Shown here piece by piece: positions 1-12,800 of a DNA stretch of 64,000 nt. Positions within the stretch are counted from its first letter, which is position 1. Each line of letters opens with the position of its first letter. Origin of the DNA: Chondrosia reniformis (taxonomy: Eukaryota; Porifera; Demospongiae; Chondrillida; Chondrillidae); assembly GCA_947172415.1 (NCBI GenBank), contig OX359192.1, positions 6,202,501 through 6,266,500 on the forward strand. Direction: 5' to 3'. Position numbers and translations under genes: made by a program. The notes under the pieces were generated by a model. It worked only from the letters and a program-made list of their open reading frames with translations, made no database searches and was not told the DNA's origin.

Positions 1-2978
1 GTCAGCATGCTCACAGCTTCAAAGAATCCTTGAAAGCTCATTCTGTCTTTAGGGTTGACCTTTAGGAGCTGTACCAACAGTTTGGTCACTTGAGCTGCAA
101 ATTCCCTATAACCACATTCCAGCATGTGACGGCACTCACAACAATTGTACTATACTTACTATTAGTACTTACCTTGAAATTCTGTCCTGAACGTCTGTGG
201 GCAACTCGTGGATGTACCTAACAGGATAGGAGTTCCTCTCAAAGGCAATGGCATCACCTTTCTTCTCCAAAATAGGAAGAATCTTTTGCAAAACCTACAT
301 CAGGCAAGAGAGACAGAAATCAAATGAAAGACTACTACTTTCTGTTACTAGTACAAAATACTCACAGCATAAAATCCACACTGACCCACAAGGCACTTGT
401 AAAGAAGAGCTCCAATGCTCCAAAGATCCACTTTAGCATTGTAAGGCTGCAAACCATATTTAAAGACACACGCACTCAGCCACAGAGAAATGTACAGTTA
501 ACAATCATAGATACAAGGATACCTAATGTATTACCAGTGACAGATGTAGGTGTCACAGCAAGCAATGAGGGAGAGATATAGCAAATCTGACTTAATTACC
601 ATCCAAAGTTCTATAGGCTTTATCCCAAGTCATAAGTCTGGTAATTGTGACTTGTGTACTTTTATATGACTCCTTAAGTAATAGGTATACCCTTCTTGCA
701 TTTTTGTGGGATAATGCATTGTATAATATCATATATTTATTCAAGTCCTAGACCAAGGTACTATAAATGTTGTTAATTCATGCAAACTTACAGTTTTTCC
801 ATCAGTCATAACACAATGCAGTGCTTCTGGTGCCTATAAACATACAAGACAAGATACATACCGAATTACCAATAGAAAGTATGTGAAGGGGTTAACAGGT
901 TGGGGCCTTACACTGCCAGCAAACTGACCAACTCCCTAACTGCAGACAGAGACTGACTATACTCAGTACATACAATCCTTCACTAGTAATGCTATCAACA
1001 AAATGGTGGTTATACTTACCATAAAGACTGGCGTTCCGGCTAGAGAATGCAGATCTATTGTCTTTTTGTTTCCTTCATCCTTATAGTATCTGGCGAAACC
1101 AAAATCTGCAATCTTAAACTACAAACATTGTAAGGATGTAGGGTAAACACTAAATTACTGCAAAGCATTCACTTGGAACATGTTATTGTCAAAGTAATGT
1201 CACCTGCATCTTCTGTGTTACTGGATCTATCTTCACAAGAATATTCTGTGGTTTCAGATCTCTGTGGACAATATTCCTGTTTTGTAGGACCTTCATTCCT
1301 TCAGCTTTAATAGATGCACACAATAACATAGCGGTAAACATAAATATATGGACGTGTACATATTCCTACTAGCTAATATTGGGTAGCATATAGTACACTG
1401 TTTAGACCCTTCAATTGAGTATTTTGATAAAAAGCTCTATCATTTAACCCATTAAAACTATATTCATACATAACCCCATTATAACTATATTCATACATCA
1501 CCCCATTATAACTATATTCATACATCACCCCATTATAACTAAATTCATCCCTTACCCATTATAACTATATTCATGACTTACCCATTTGCAAAAGAAACAA
1601 TTTTGTTTCTTTTTGTCCAAATGAAGACTTCTTGACATAATATTCCAAGTCAAAATCACATAATTCAGTGAAGAGTATTAAATCTCCTGAAGATTTCTGA
1701 ATACAAGTAAAACAAATACTGACTGTTAGGACAAGAGGCTAGCAGTGACTCACTGGTATAGGGGGGTACTACTAATACAGCTATACTAGGCTTAGATAAT
1801 GGCATATCCTTCAGAGATGTTTGTCAACTCACCACATCGTGCCACAACCGAACTACATAAGGACAATCCTTTAAGTCCCTTAAGATGGAGATTTCTCTCA
1901 TCATGTTCTCAACTGCCTTTGGATCATTAATTCTCTCTTTCAAGACATACTTGACAGCAATATCAGCCGCACCCATGTTATCCTACAGAAGGAGGAGAAG
2001 CATACATAGAATGACTGAACAAGGCAGATTGAAGCCTTTAAGGTAATGACAGCTGGAGTGGGCCCAGCTTTGATGGGTGGAGCATGGGACAAACTGTGAA
2101 ATGATTTCGTATGTTTAGATACAAAGGTATCACTTGTGTGGTACAGTTCACAAAAAGGTAACACAGTTACTGAACAAAGGAAATGAACTACACAATATAT
2201 GTTAGTTAGTCATTACTGCAATTCCTTCAGTGTCAGATGACATAATGATCATATAAGGATAATTGTTTACTTCCATGCAATTAAGATAGTAATCATGAGG
2301 ACTACCTATCACTGCTTAATCCAACACATCCTATAAATGTAACTCTTAAATTAATGAAGGCAAAAATTCGCCTAATTCAAAAGTATCAACAGTCAAATCC
2401 TTTTAAAAAAAGGATATTAAAAAATTATTATTAGATAGTGGCCATCAATGTATGTGATAGAGTCTAAATCCTGTTGTCTATTGTTTGTTTCATTTACACT
2501 AACTGTATTGTAGGCTACAGCTAATGAATATAGTTTCCTTTCGATTGTTCACTCTAATTATAGACTGTATATCGACAAGCGTAAGAATACATCTCTAGAT
2601 CTGGGGAGGTAGCAGCACACGTAGAGATCGTTGAGGATTATATGACCAGTAGTTAAGTGGACCTCGGATTGAGCTAATCCAACGAACAAGGACACTCGAA
2701 GTGGGGTTCAAGAATACTTCGGCGCTTCTTAGTTGTTTATCAATAAGCCCCCAAACAACTATTGTAGTAAAAATCGTTCCTTTAATAATTCGTAGTAACA
2801 CATACAAGTGCAGAGTGTTTCCTAAACATGTGAATCGACCGACCTTACTCCATCCCAAATAGACCTTGCCGTACGATCCTTCTCCTAGCTTCTGTGAGTG
2901 AGACCAGGTGTAGCCACACATGCCAAAGATGTCAGAAGTAGGGAAGTCTGACTGTTTCGGACGAGCCCTGGCGAGCAT
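1..2978 (-). CDS. ULK/ATG1-like serine/threonine kinase (3' end outside window)
   Basis: A multi-exon protein kinase read on the minus strand. Exon 1 (about 2845-2978) starts with ATG at 2978 and carries the glycine loop LGEGSYGKVYLGW. Next come about 1834-1987 (AVKY-type lysine, here IAVKYVLKER), 1583-1698 (hinge LFTELCDFDLEYYV), 1204-1306 (catalytic loop VHRDLKPQNIL), 1020-1118 (IADFGFARYY, then AGTPVFM), 792-833 (APEALH), 366-446 (KVDLWSIGALLYKCLVGQ) and about 175-296. A last piece at 1-131 shows VNPKDRMS. All catalytic motifs (K, HRD, DFG, APE) are present, so an active kinase is expected. The DFGFARY activation segment and the LQMAEGMKVL helix are ULK/ATG1-like, which suggests an autophagy-type kinase, but no C-terminal domain is visible to confirm the subfamily. 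The phase between the last two exons does not close cleanly by eye, so one boundary there is uncertain. Confidence 0.8.
1449..1585. repeat. 27-bp tandem repeat in kinase intron
   Basis: About five degenerate copies of a roughly 27-bp unit, core attataactatattcatac, each followed by an acccc/taccc run. It lies in the intron between the VHRDLKPQNIL exon and the hinge exon, directly beside that exon's splice donor. Confidence 0.8.
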
Positions 2979-3028
2979 ATTGGTTCGATGCTACTAGTAC
3001 AAGTATCCTGGAATATCATAGAACCGGG

Positions 3029-3103
3029 CCTTTATAAATAGGGAATATGGACGGGGATTTACGCGAGTTGAATTTTTAGCATCACACGAGGGATGACGTA
3101 AAC
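3029..3103 (-). promoter_or_regulatory. Probable kinase promoter: TATA and CRE-like element
   Basis: Read on the minus strand, TATAAAGG sits at 3029-3036, about 50 bp upstream of the kinase ATG at 2978. A TGACGTAA-type CREB/ATF site lies near 3094-3101. Both are motif matches only; no start-site data are available. Confidence 0.45.
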
Positions 3104-3771
3104 TCCATAAATGGACAAGTGTTTACTTCCATGCGATTGATGTAACTAGTAGTAAATTAAGAGGATTTCCTTTCGCAGTTTATGGAAGGCTGTTAATCCT
3201 GGTAAAGCAAGTACAGCCACAAATTAGGCAATTCTAAAAATTACAACATCTCATCCATGAAGACATATTATGCATCAACGTATATAGCTAATTGCAATAT
3301 CAAAACTCAAGCCCTGTTTAAGGAGAAATTGAAAGAACATAGATTGTATAGACACTAATTGTCAATTATATGTATTTTTTAAATTTTGTTGTCTATTGAA
3401 TTATTTGTTTATCAATAGTATAAATAGATGTAGTATATGAAGCTTTCATTTTATTTGATGCCCAAAGAATACTGCCTTCGATAAAGCAGTTGTGTACATA
3501 TACGCACATGTAAAACTTATAATTAGTCATATGACCATCATGCAAGATAAAGATCTGCAACTGGCCTAAAGACCGCTCTCAGGACATGAATGAGTTATTA
3601 CAACAATCTTATATAATTTGAGCAAGTATAAAAATTGAAATTTAAAAATATATATATTAAAAGAAACAACCATGCAATTAATATAGCATGTAGATTTATT
3701 GTCAAAATCATTGTTCAATCTTGCTAATTCTATAGTTGATTTCAGTACATATTCTATTTCTAACATTTCTC
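3104..3771. other. Non-coding spacer
   Basis: AT-rich sequence between the kinase promoter and the 3' end of the orphan gene. No supported gene, RNA or repeat was seen. Confidence 0.5.
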
Positions 3772-4797
3772 TCAAAGTGGGGAAACCCTGCAACTGGATG
3801 AATACCTCTTTAGTCTGAGAAACCTCTTGATGTTGAACATACAACCTTTCTTGTCCTTCTTAAGAGAGGTGGAGGCAGTGGGAATTTCTGAAGCTGTACA
3901 GCAATGAAGCTGCACATTGGATTGAGCACTTGATAATTCTTCTATTCCATTCCAACAAATTTTTGGCTTCATTATTGGTCTTCTGTTGGAAGTTTGGACT
4001 TCCAAATCCATGATATCTAACCGTGGCTTTAAGAATCTATTTTCTTCTTCAATTTGAGATTCAGAGTTAATTTCATGTAGGGTAACCTCCTGAAAATCGT
4101 GAGTATTGAAATAGCTGTCAAGTGACTGAATACTCTCATTTAGAGTGATGATACTTAATTGAGAAAAGGAATCTGTTGTTCTAGTAATATCTGACAAAAG
4201 AGCAGTGGATTTTATACAATCACGAGTATAAGTATTTCCTTTTGGAGCTGCCTGGATTGTTACATTAGCATCACATACTATTCCACTGTCGTATTGCGTT
4301 GTCAATGGCCAGTACTCTTGGCAATCCTCAACAACTGACGTACAGCTGCTACTAGCGCTAGTTAGAGGCGAGTCATAGACAAATGCAGGCTGTCGCGAGC
4401 TTCGTGGATACACATTCTCTTCATCCATGTACCAAATGCTTGGTATTTTAAGGGCTTCCTTTCTGCTAGTCTTGGGAACGGTTGGTGTTCCGCACGGATG
4501 ACTATCAATCTGCCAGTTCCATCTTTCGGCATCTTCCCACGGGAACGATCCTTTTGGGGCTAGTACCATTTTTCGTTTAATAGGTTCGGGTACCACGATC
4601 TGATCTAACAGCTTTTTTACTGAATTTGGAATTGCTCCGTGTTTCTTCATTGGATCTTTCCGCATTTTGTTGATCCACGACTTAAGACGACGTCTTTGGA
4701 TTACAGTTTGAAGTTTCTCGATGATCTTCATGGCCAATACACTCAAAATAAGCAACTTTGTAGTGATCAAATTAATAAGGTATCTCTTCACACTCAC
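3772..4797 (-). CDS. Uncharacterised 341-residue protein, single exon
   Basis: An uninterrupted 341-codon frame on the minus strand, by far the longest in this otherwise stop-rich area, so probably real. I do not recognise a family. The first 20 or so residues are hydrophobic-basic. A second in-frame Met at residue 23 (MKIIEKLQTVIQRRRLKSW) is a plausible alternative start. Residues 30-75 are strongly basic. The middle (about 130-280) is Ser/Thr-rich, low complexity and probably disordered. The C-terminus is again basic (KKDKKGCMFNIKRFLRLKR). The layout suggests a disordered adaptor or regulatory protein, but that is a guess. It ends about 800 bp upstream of the kinase gene and is transcribed the same way. 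Confidence 0.6.
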   Translation of the reverse strand: MSVKRYLINLITTKLLILSVLAMKIIEKLQTVIQRRRLKSWINKMRKDPMKKHGAIPNSVKKLLDQIVVPEPIKRKMVLAPKGSFPWEDAERWNWQIDSHPCGTPTVPKTSRKEALKIPSIWYMDEENVYPRSSRQPAFVYDSPLTSASSSCTSVVEDCQEYWPLTTQYDSGIVCDANVTIQAAPKGNTYTRDCIKSTALLSDITRTTDSFSQLSIITLNESIQSLDSYFNTHDFQEVTLHEINSESQIEEENRFLKPRLDIMDLEVQTSNRRPIMKPKICWNGIEELSSAQSNVQLHCCTASEIPTASTSLKKDKKGCMFNIKRFLRLKRYSSSCRVSPL

Positions 4798-7700
4798 TGA
4801 ATAAAATTTTCTGCAGAATAATGAGTGGTCATACCAAGGCGAAATTCAATTGGTTGACGTTGTCGCCATGGTTTTAATTTTTCAAAATTGCAAATAGCCA
4901 ATGGCAGTTTAATAATACAGCAAATCTACTTTTCGAGTCAACGAGTGCTCACAAATTGAGACAAGATCATTTGCATGCGTCCTTCAAAAAGAACCCTGGC
5001 GTCCTTCATTAATAGAGATCGAGAAAATTGGTACCAGAAAATTACTAACTAGGCCCAGCTAGCTATGGCCCTATATCTCATGCATATGTGTGTGTAATAT
5101 ATTATACAGCCATATTTAGGGCAGCTGAAACTACCATTTGGACATATTATGTAGATAGTAGGTAGTTGACAGTGAACAGCTGTAATAGATAATTATGCAC
5201 TTATATGTAAGTCATTCAACAACAATTGACAATTGTCAGGTGACTATAATTATTTAGGTGAAGCTACTGCTTGACTAGGTACACATGCATGAAGTTAACT
5301 TCATTGAGTGACAGCCATGCACATGAACAGTACTTTGTCCTATTAGAAACATTAATTTCCAGGAACTTCCCCTTGTTGTCATGGAAACCATAATATAGAT
5401 AAGAGCTCATACAAAGGTTTCATGTAAATGTCTAATTATAGATGCACATGCACCTAACACACACTCTTAACAAATATGTAGAGGATAGTACATGAAGGGA
5501 GTTTATTTATTTGTACACTATTCAGTCTGTATCATTTATACACTGTTTGGGGTGTTTGTTAATCCTGTATGGGAAAACAATAAAATGTATCTGTATAATA
5601 AGTTAGACACGGTTTTCTAAAAATAATGAAACAAGAAAGTGATATTCTACTATAGCTTTTTCAGTCTATTCTATTTACTTTAGCCTCATACCATAAAGGT
5701 TACCATAAAGGTTAAAGTCAACAAAATGATTTATTCTTGACAATGATTTCACTTTACTAATACCAGAGGGCAGTCAAAGTACAGTAGGATAGAGTTGTTG
5801 CCATGGTTATGTACATGAGGTACTATTGCCAAATGTATCCAGCATACAGTAACCAAGGCAACATGTATACCAAAGCCTCACTTGTTAATATTATTGACAA
5901 TTACATACACACAACAAATGATAACTACAAAATAAAGGTGTACAATGATTAGTGCAGTAAGTTAAGGTTGCTATAGGCTTTCATCTTCCCATGCAGTATA
6001 GAGCATTGTAATTCTTTAGTTTAAGGGGGGATTACAAATGTCAAGTTTATAACAAGATGGCATTGTAACTCCCAAAGAAGTTGTTATTCAATTGTGTAGT
6101 GCATACTCAGACCCAAAACATGTTATTGCATCAACCACTGTCATGTGCTGTTACAGTGAAACAGTTAAACATAGAAGTCTTAATGATAATTTAAAAGTCT
6201 ACAAAATTCTCTACCTATAGTAGTCACAGATAGGTCCTGTTAAAAGGACATGCACATAAAGTACACACACTACATCACCTTTACATCAGCAAATTAATGT
6301 TTGCTTCTTCATGTACATCAATTAATAATGACTTGGGGGAGAAACTGTCTGATTTACATAGGGATCAGCTGTCTAGGTGAAGATACCACTTGATTTACAT
6401 GTGTGAAGTTTGTTTTACAATTGAGAGCCATATAAACTATTGATTACTATATCTCCATTTGAATGGTTGCCAGGGACCTGCACCTGGTTGTTATGGAGAC
6501 TTTTCTATAATGGTATATAGGCTATACAGAAGCAAACAAGATGTACACTGTAAGCACATATAGACACGGTGAAATGACACCTCGATCAGATGACCAGCAC
6601 TGTATCCCAAATGAGTGTAGCCATAACTACTAGGAGCTGGAATGGACCCTAAATCAGGTATACCTGATTGAATTTAATCTAGGTCATAGAATAGTAAAAA
6701 CAAATAGATTATCTAAGTAGCTACAGAACCAAGTAAATATTTAACAGTTTTACAATTTACGTACTAACTAATGTTAAAGCCAATAAATCCATTCAAATGC
6801 TAAATCTGTTAGTCCCATTGAACAAAAATTGTCCAGATCCTTTACAGTTGTCACTGCTGATTACATGCATATTCTTCCCTTGATCCAATACCTTCCTTAA
6901 CTCTCTTTACCACTCGAGTGGGTTTTAAGCCAATAGCTTTAGTGGTTCCTTACCACTTAGTCCTTCTTCTTTCTTAATTGGACATGTTGCTAGGTAACTG
7001 ACATTTGACAATTCTTCTGTGTGAAAATAAATTAAAAGTATAGACTGCACGAAAAGCCATATACTTGTGTAATCAAATGTTACTTCATATAAATTATAAA
7101 TTATACTTGATGTACAAATTACATTTTGAACAGTCTTACAAGTATTCTTATATAAGGTAAAAATGCTGATTAATATTATGTTAATCATAACAAAAGAAAA
7201 ACATCTATTATAGACTTTATTTAAAGCGGCTATATAGTTTGTATGATTTCCTAAACAAAATGACCTACCAATCAGTTTTAACGCATGTTCGCCAATAGGC
7301 TAGGCAAAATCTTCAGTAGCAACGGCCATTTTGGATTCACAAATTGATTGAGCAATAGGAATACCGGTGGTGAAAAATAGGGGTGATACACAACTCGCTA
7401 GTCTGCGTTTGCTCATATACAGAAGATGCAAAATTGTGGCACTTAGTTAAAACATCTGTATCCTTGATTTTCAATGTCCTGTGTTATGCATAAAACATGC
7501 CGCTTGATTCATGCGCTCGCAAGAGCTTGTACATAAAAGATCACTGCTGAAATAATCAAATACTGATAGCTTATTTATTAATTAAGCATTTCTATTCATG
7601 GGGTCACTGTACATGTTATGATTTGCTGCCATGAATGATTTCTAATCGAAAATCAATAACAATAACAATTTGCTGAATAGGCCGGGTTATGTTCTGCATG

Positions 7701-7804
7701 TTGTCTATTGTTCTTGAACATGACCTCGAAAACAATAGCAAAATTTTAGTTTCCGCCAAGTTCACGATGTTTCCCGCCGACAATTTCTTATAAATAGGCA
7801 AGGA
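4798..7804. other. Long non-coding stretch with a diverged duplicated segment
   Basis: No supported coding exon. Two segments, about 5236-5400 and 6360-6510, share a recognisable order of short blocks (taggtgaag, then acatg..tgaagtt, then gagwgccat, then gttgtyatggara), consistent with an old duplication or two copies of a dispersed repeat. Short frames here are AT-rich and lack motifs. Confidence 0.45.
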
Positions 7805-8664
7805 AAATTTCAGTCATTGGCCTCCGGGCTATCAACTCTGGAGGTCTGCTTTGGTGCGGATCGATGCGAAAACCGTGGTAGGAGCACGACCATGGTACCA
7901 TGCGACAAAGGGTCATCGGTGTTCGTATAGTGGGGTGGTCTCTCTACCTATGCTACCATGGGCTAGTGCCTGGAGATGTATCTCACTATTAATCCTGCTT
8001 GTGTGTTAAATTGGCACTTGCGGGATTCTCACTATACGACCCGTACCTGGAGGAGCGTGGGTCCAGTGCCACTACGTAGTCGGTCAGGAACCCCTGTTGT
8101 AGGCTGCAGCTTCAGGTTGGTTTGGAAGGCATTTGCATTTTAATTTGTATTCAGTTTTCGTATCCATGCATCAATGCAGTATTTCATTGTATATCATGTA
8201 TTTTCAATTCTTTTCTTATAGTTCAGTGAACTGATGGGTCCCTACTCTAAAGCGCCTGGCCGATCCCAATGAGCTAAAGTCTGTGTACAGTGCTCTCAAG
8301 CTGCGTTGTGTGCACATGATGATTCTCATTGGTGGGAGTTTGTGGTCCGCCAGGGTCGGGCTTGTTCTGTCCGTAGCGTGAGGCAGTGCAGGACTAGTAA
8401 CTGGTCACAGGTCGGTCAGGTACGCCGGACCGTTCCCGAGCAACTTCTCTTGCGACGCAAGTAGTGGAAGTGTCAAACAGAGTTGAAAAACCGGAGGCCA
8501 TTTGGGGCACGAAGTACTTCTACCTCCTCGTGGTGTGCCCTGGGATCACCTTTACACTCAGTAAAGTGATGCGAAACGAAGTACTGCAGCACCGTTCCAG
8601 TAACACTCAAAAGGAGATCGAAGAAACAGCATGGTCTCTTTACAACCATGAAGAACTTGTTTAA
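7805..8664 (+). other. GC-rich island: possible spliced non-coding RNA or degraded gene
   Basis: This block is visibly richer in G+C than the sequence on either side. A 10-bp perfect complement (tcgtatagtg at 7923-7932 with cactatacga at 8030-8039) could form a long-range helix. An intron-like segment begins at CAG|gttggt (about 8117) and ends with a pyrimidine tract and ttcttatag at 8220. Beyond that, two overlapping frames look coding-like but broken: one reads KRLADPNELKSVYSALKLRC, and the other, in a different frame, runs to a stop at 8463. A further frame with ATG at 8464 ends at 8664. Nothing matched a known RNA or protein family by eye. It could be a spliced non-coding RNA, a frameshifted pseudogene or a transposon remnant. 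Confidence 0.4.
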
Positions 8665-9000
8665 GAACTCGAACATTTTTTGACCTTTTTTAAATTTAAA
8701 ACCATGTACAAGTATATGCTTATTTCAGAATTGTCAAATGAAACAAAAATATTGATGATCATTTTACAGTGGTTATATACTTGTCGATAATGATGAATTA
8801 TTCATAAATGAGATTGCTATAATAAAATATAACCCAGTTCATCACATATGTAAGCATTCAGGATACTCTTGTAAATTATTGCATAACTAGTATTATAAAA
8901 ATCCAAAGGCTGGCCCATGTCTCTTAGATTGCTGCAATGTTGCAGGACATAGACATGTATCATAAGTGTCATTCGTATTGTAAGTAATAAACAAGAAAAA

Positions 9001-9190
9001 GGAAAAAGGGAAAAAGGACGAAAGTAAAAAGAAAAAGAAAAAGAGGACCAAAGTAAAACGAAAAAAAAGGGAAAAAGGACGAAAGTAAAACGAAAAAGAA
9101 AAAAAGGGAAAAAGGACGAAAGTAAAACGAAAAAGAAAAAAAGGGAAAAAGGACGAAAGTAAAACGAAAAAGAAAAAAAGGGAAAAAGAA
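9001..9190. repeat. 37-bp polypurine minisatellite
   Basis: Four near-identical units with gggaaaaaggac at 9069, 9106, 9143 and 9180 (exact 37-bp spacing), preceded by one more degenerate copy. One strand is almost all purine, so triplex (H-DNA) formation is possible. Apparent Phe-rich proteins read from the other strand are artefacts of this composition. Confidence 0.9.
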
Positions 9191-9890
9191 AGATGCATTC
9201 TCCAGAATGAAGAGAGGGGTAGCGTAAACTCTTGAATATTTGGAATATACCGTTATAACACATAAAGAATATTTGATTTGTATTAAATTTTAGACTGATA
9301 TCGATTATATACAAATGGATTCAAATTAGGTTAAAGGGAAGTCCTTTTGGGTGACCATACATCCTTAGCTAATTGTTTTTGAAGTATGCATGCCAAGGTT
9401 TTGGGATGTCATCATCGATGCTTTAAGATCGGCTTTAGATCTTAAAGTTCCCCTATTTTTCCAAGGGGATGTTTGGCAACTATAAAAGATGTTCGTATAA
9501 GCTTTCAAATTACACCTTATGATTTCTCTACTAGAACTAGGCACATAAAATACATTAAAAGATTCAACTTGTATACATATTTTAAGAAAATTGATACCTC
9601 AAGTTTATGAAATTAAAATTGGTTCTGATTCTGTACAATAAAGAGAGAATTTAAACGTCACATCACTTGATCATACATTTATAGTAATTTTAGATTTTGG
9701 GTGGTCTTGCTGAATCAAAGTAGCTTTCCATATTCCCTTTTGGACTAAACCAACTATTTTATCAATTCCACTTCTTGCATTATTGGTATTGATTGAATAA
9801 TCCACTATAAAACTGACCTGTAGACAAAGTGGTGGAAAAATATTCGATACCATGCGTACAGCAACTTTGTGATTGATAAATATCTTAAGT
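9191..9890. other. Intergenic region downstream of the IPT/PA14/FN3 gene
   Basis: It lies just past the stop codon of the next gene and should contain its 3' UTR. No independent gene is supported; the open stretch 9671-9890 is beyond the stop in the correct frame. Confidence 0.5.
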
Positions 9891-12800
9891 TTATACTTTA
9901 GCCAGAGGCCTTGGGGCAATTTCATCCCTGTCCTCAACATCAAATAACAATGTGCCGGCATCAAAAACCTCATTTGATACCTAAATATGTAAACAGCACA
10001 GTAATGCATGTATACATAACCAACAAAATGAGGATACAGTTGAGTTACCTACTTTATTGAGAGCATCTCTTAGAAGATTATCTAAATAACCTTTTGGAGG
10101 TACAGGAATAGAGTTCCCAAAGTCCTGGACAAGTTTCTATAGCAAAAAACTTTAATATTTAAGCTTTTTATAGGCATTGAAAGTAGAACTGTATACAGCA
10201 TCACAAATTTGCAGTACCTCTTTCTTGTTGCTAGCTCTCAAGTAGTCCTCAAAGCAAAGTGAACTAACATCTACAAGAAGAATCAGCTGAAGTAGATATA
10301 ATTAAGCAGTAAATGATTGTACTCTTACCTCCAACACAATCAATGCCTTCCCAACATGAATTACACTGACACGTTCCAGTAAAAGAGGCACAAGGATTAC
10401 CGCTACCACACTTGTTTTTACATTGGTCAATGCAGAAGGGAGGGTTGTACAAGCCAATGCTGCAGCCTTCACCTTTAGATGAGAATTGAAGATTAAAAAC
10501 TACGTACACATTCTTAACCACAAAAGTGTACTTAATTGTATCTCCATCACTTCTGTGTAGTTGCTTGGGCCTTCTTCAGAATATTCTCTTAAGGTGACTA
10601 AATATGTGTTTAAGGATATCAGATCCACAAAAGTCGTCTGATAGTCAGAATCAGATGAGACAGACGCTTGTATTAGCTGTGTCATAGTATGATTACTCTC
10701 CCTGTGCTTGAGCATAACCTCAAAGTGAGTGCCAATGATTGGAGATTGGTCACTAGTACTCCATGTTACTACTAACGTGCTCATTTCTGTCTGGTGTAGA
10801 TAAATTGATACCGGTGGAAATGGTACTAGGTAATCAAGCAGAGCAAGGTTATGCTACTGACAAGGGAAGCATGCAGTTCTTAAAGGATCTGCCTCTTACC
10901 ACATCTTTCTGGTTGGTATCTCATTACCACTGAAAAATTGCCTGGACCATCACCTGTGAATCCCCTAACTGTAAAATTGTACTCTCCGTCCACATCAAGA
11001 TCATCCATTGTGAGGCTGTAGAAAGTCTGATTCTGTTCAACTACTGCAATCTGGAATAGCTCAGTTTGACCAATACTAGATGTTCTCATTACTTCATACT
11101 GACTGATGACCCAACCTCGGCCATGAAGGTCATTTTGCCAGACCAACTCCCACGGTCCAGGACAGTGTCGTTGAATCCCCAAGATAGGAGGTGGGGGAAC
11201 TGTATAGATGGAGAGGATCACGTATTCTAACAACCACTAGCACTGTTCTCTTAAACCACTCACTGCATCGCTGTGGGAAGAAGTAAAAGATTTCTGAATA
11301 ATTTCCCAGTCCTTCTATACCAACACTAGAGACTTGTATACTGTGTTCCTGGGACATATTCAAACCATACAGATCAATTTTATGTGACTTGTTTGAAGAT
11401 TCAGATGATGTAGCGGCTACATCCAAATATCTAGTGGGTGAATCAGCTGCTATGAATCTAATCTGAAAGCCAATAATATCCACATTTGTGAAATTTGGTT
11501 CATTCCAAGACAACACCCACGTATAAGGACACTGTCTAGTTACTGTTAAATTCCATGGAGGAGTAGGCACTGTATAAAAATGGAATAACAACTTCTCTCT
11601 TACAACACACATGCTATATAACACAGTCACCTACCACATCTTGGTGGGTGGACATTCAAATCTGTTGAATATTTACCAGTTCCTTCTATTCCTACTGCAC
11701 TAATGTTAATTGTGTATTCATTACTGATATTGAATGTTGTTATGTTGATGATATAATCTTTTATTTCCTGATTGACAATTGGAACTTCCACCAAAATTTG
11801 GCTATCCATTGAGCTTGAAATAAGTACTTGAAATTTTGTCAGGTTCCAAACGGCTTCCTGTACCCGTATCCATGACACCATCCACACCATATGGGGACAG
11901 TCCCTATCAACAAACACATCAGTAGGCGGTGCCGGTACTACAAGAAAGAAACACAAGTTTAAGTCTTTTTACAGCCAACTGAATATACTGATCATGAAAA
12001 ATGGTTGCGGTAAAGGCCTACAGCATCTTCCTGTGAAGACAGGTAGTGCTCCAGAAAAGTTTCCAGGGCCTTCAATAGAGTGAGGCTTCAGTTTGAATAA
12101 ATACTCCCTATCCAGTTCCAGGTAGGACAGATCCAAAATAAAATCTGTTTGATTATCTGTAAAATCTGTCAAATTTATGGTTACTGTATCATTAGAGTTG
12201 CCATCTTCCCAGTATACAATTTCATATCTTGTTATGATCCAAGGCCTGTCATTTGATGTGTGCCAGTACAACATCCACTGACTGGGACAGTCTCTTGCAG
12301 CAGTTACATTCTCAGGCGGTGTAGCATCTGCACAAATCAAAGAAAATTAGAGTAAATGAGGAAGGGAGATGGACTTGTTAGACTCAGATCTAACCTCTGT
12401 AATAGAACGAACAAGGACTTCTGGGAGTGGTCCAGTAGCTATGGAAGGGTCTTCCTCCAGAACAACTGGCTGCTCTACCTTTTACATTTACTAATAACTA
12501 GAACAGGCACATATAATTACATACATTATACGTACATTCAGCATGGTGGACTACAGACAACATGATGGACTCATATTATCTAAGCGTATTCACATACATA
12601 TGTAAGTAAACTCTGATAATACAGTATGTACCCACAAGGTAAACAAAATGGTACTTACTAAGTGGAGGTACTTCCTAACCAAAAGTAAATAATATACATG
12701 GAGATATACAAAATGATTTGGGTTATAATGAATATGTACGTTGCAAGAAAATGACCATATGTATTATCCCAGGTAAGTACATACATACTAATTGAGTTTC

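Noticed and set aside
6925-7188. Minus-strand 87-codon frame
   Set aside because: AT-rich composition, no motif and no supporting splice context.
8817-9314. Phe/Ser/Leu-rich minus-strand reading frames
   Set aside because: They are translations of the 37-bp polypurine repeat and have no family features.
9671-9890. C-terminal extension of the IPT/PA14/FN3 protein
   Set aside because: The in-phase frame after the previous exon reads VSNEVFDAG and stops at 9891; the longer frame is out of phase.
11130-11630. Single continuous protein across this minus-strand frame
   Set aside because: It runs through an intron; the FN3 exon covers only about 11265-11570 and the rest is intronic readthrough.
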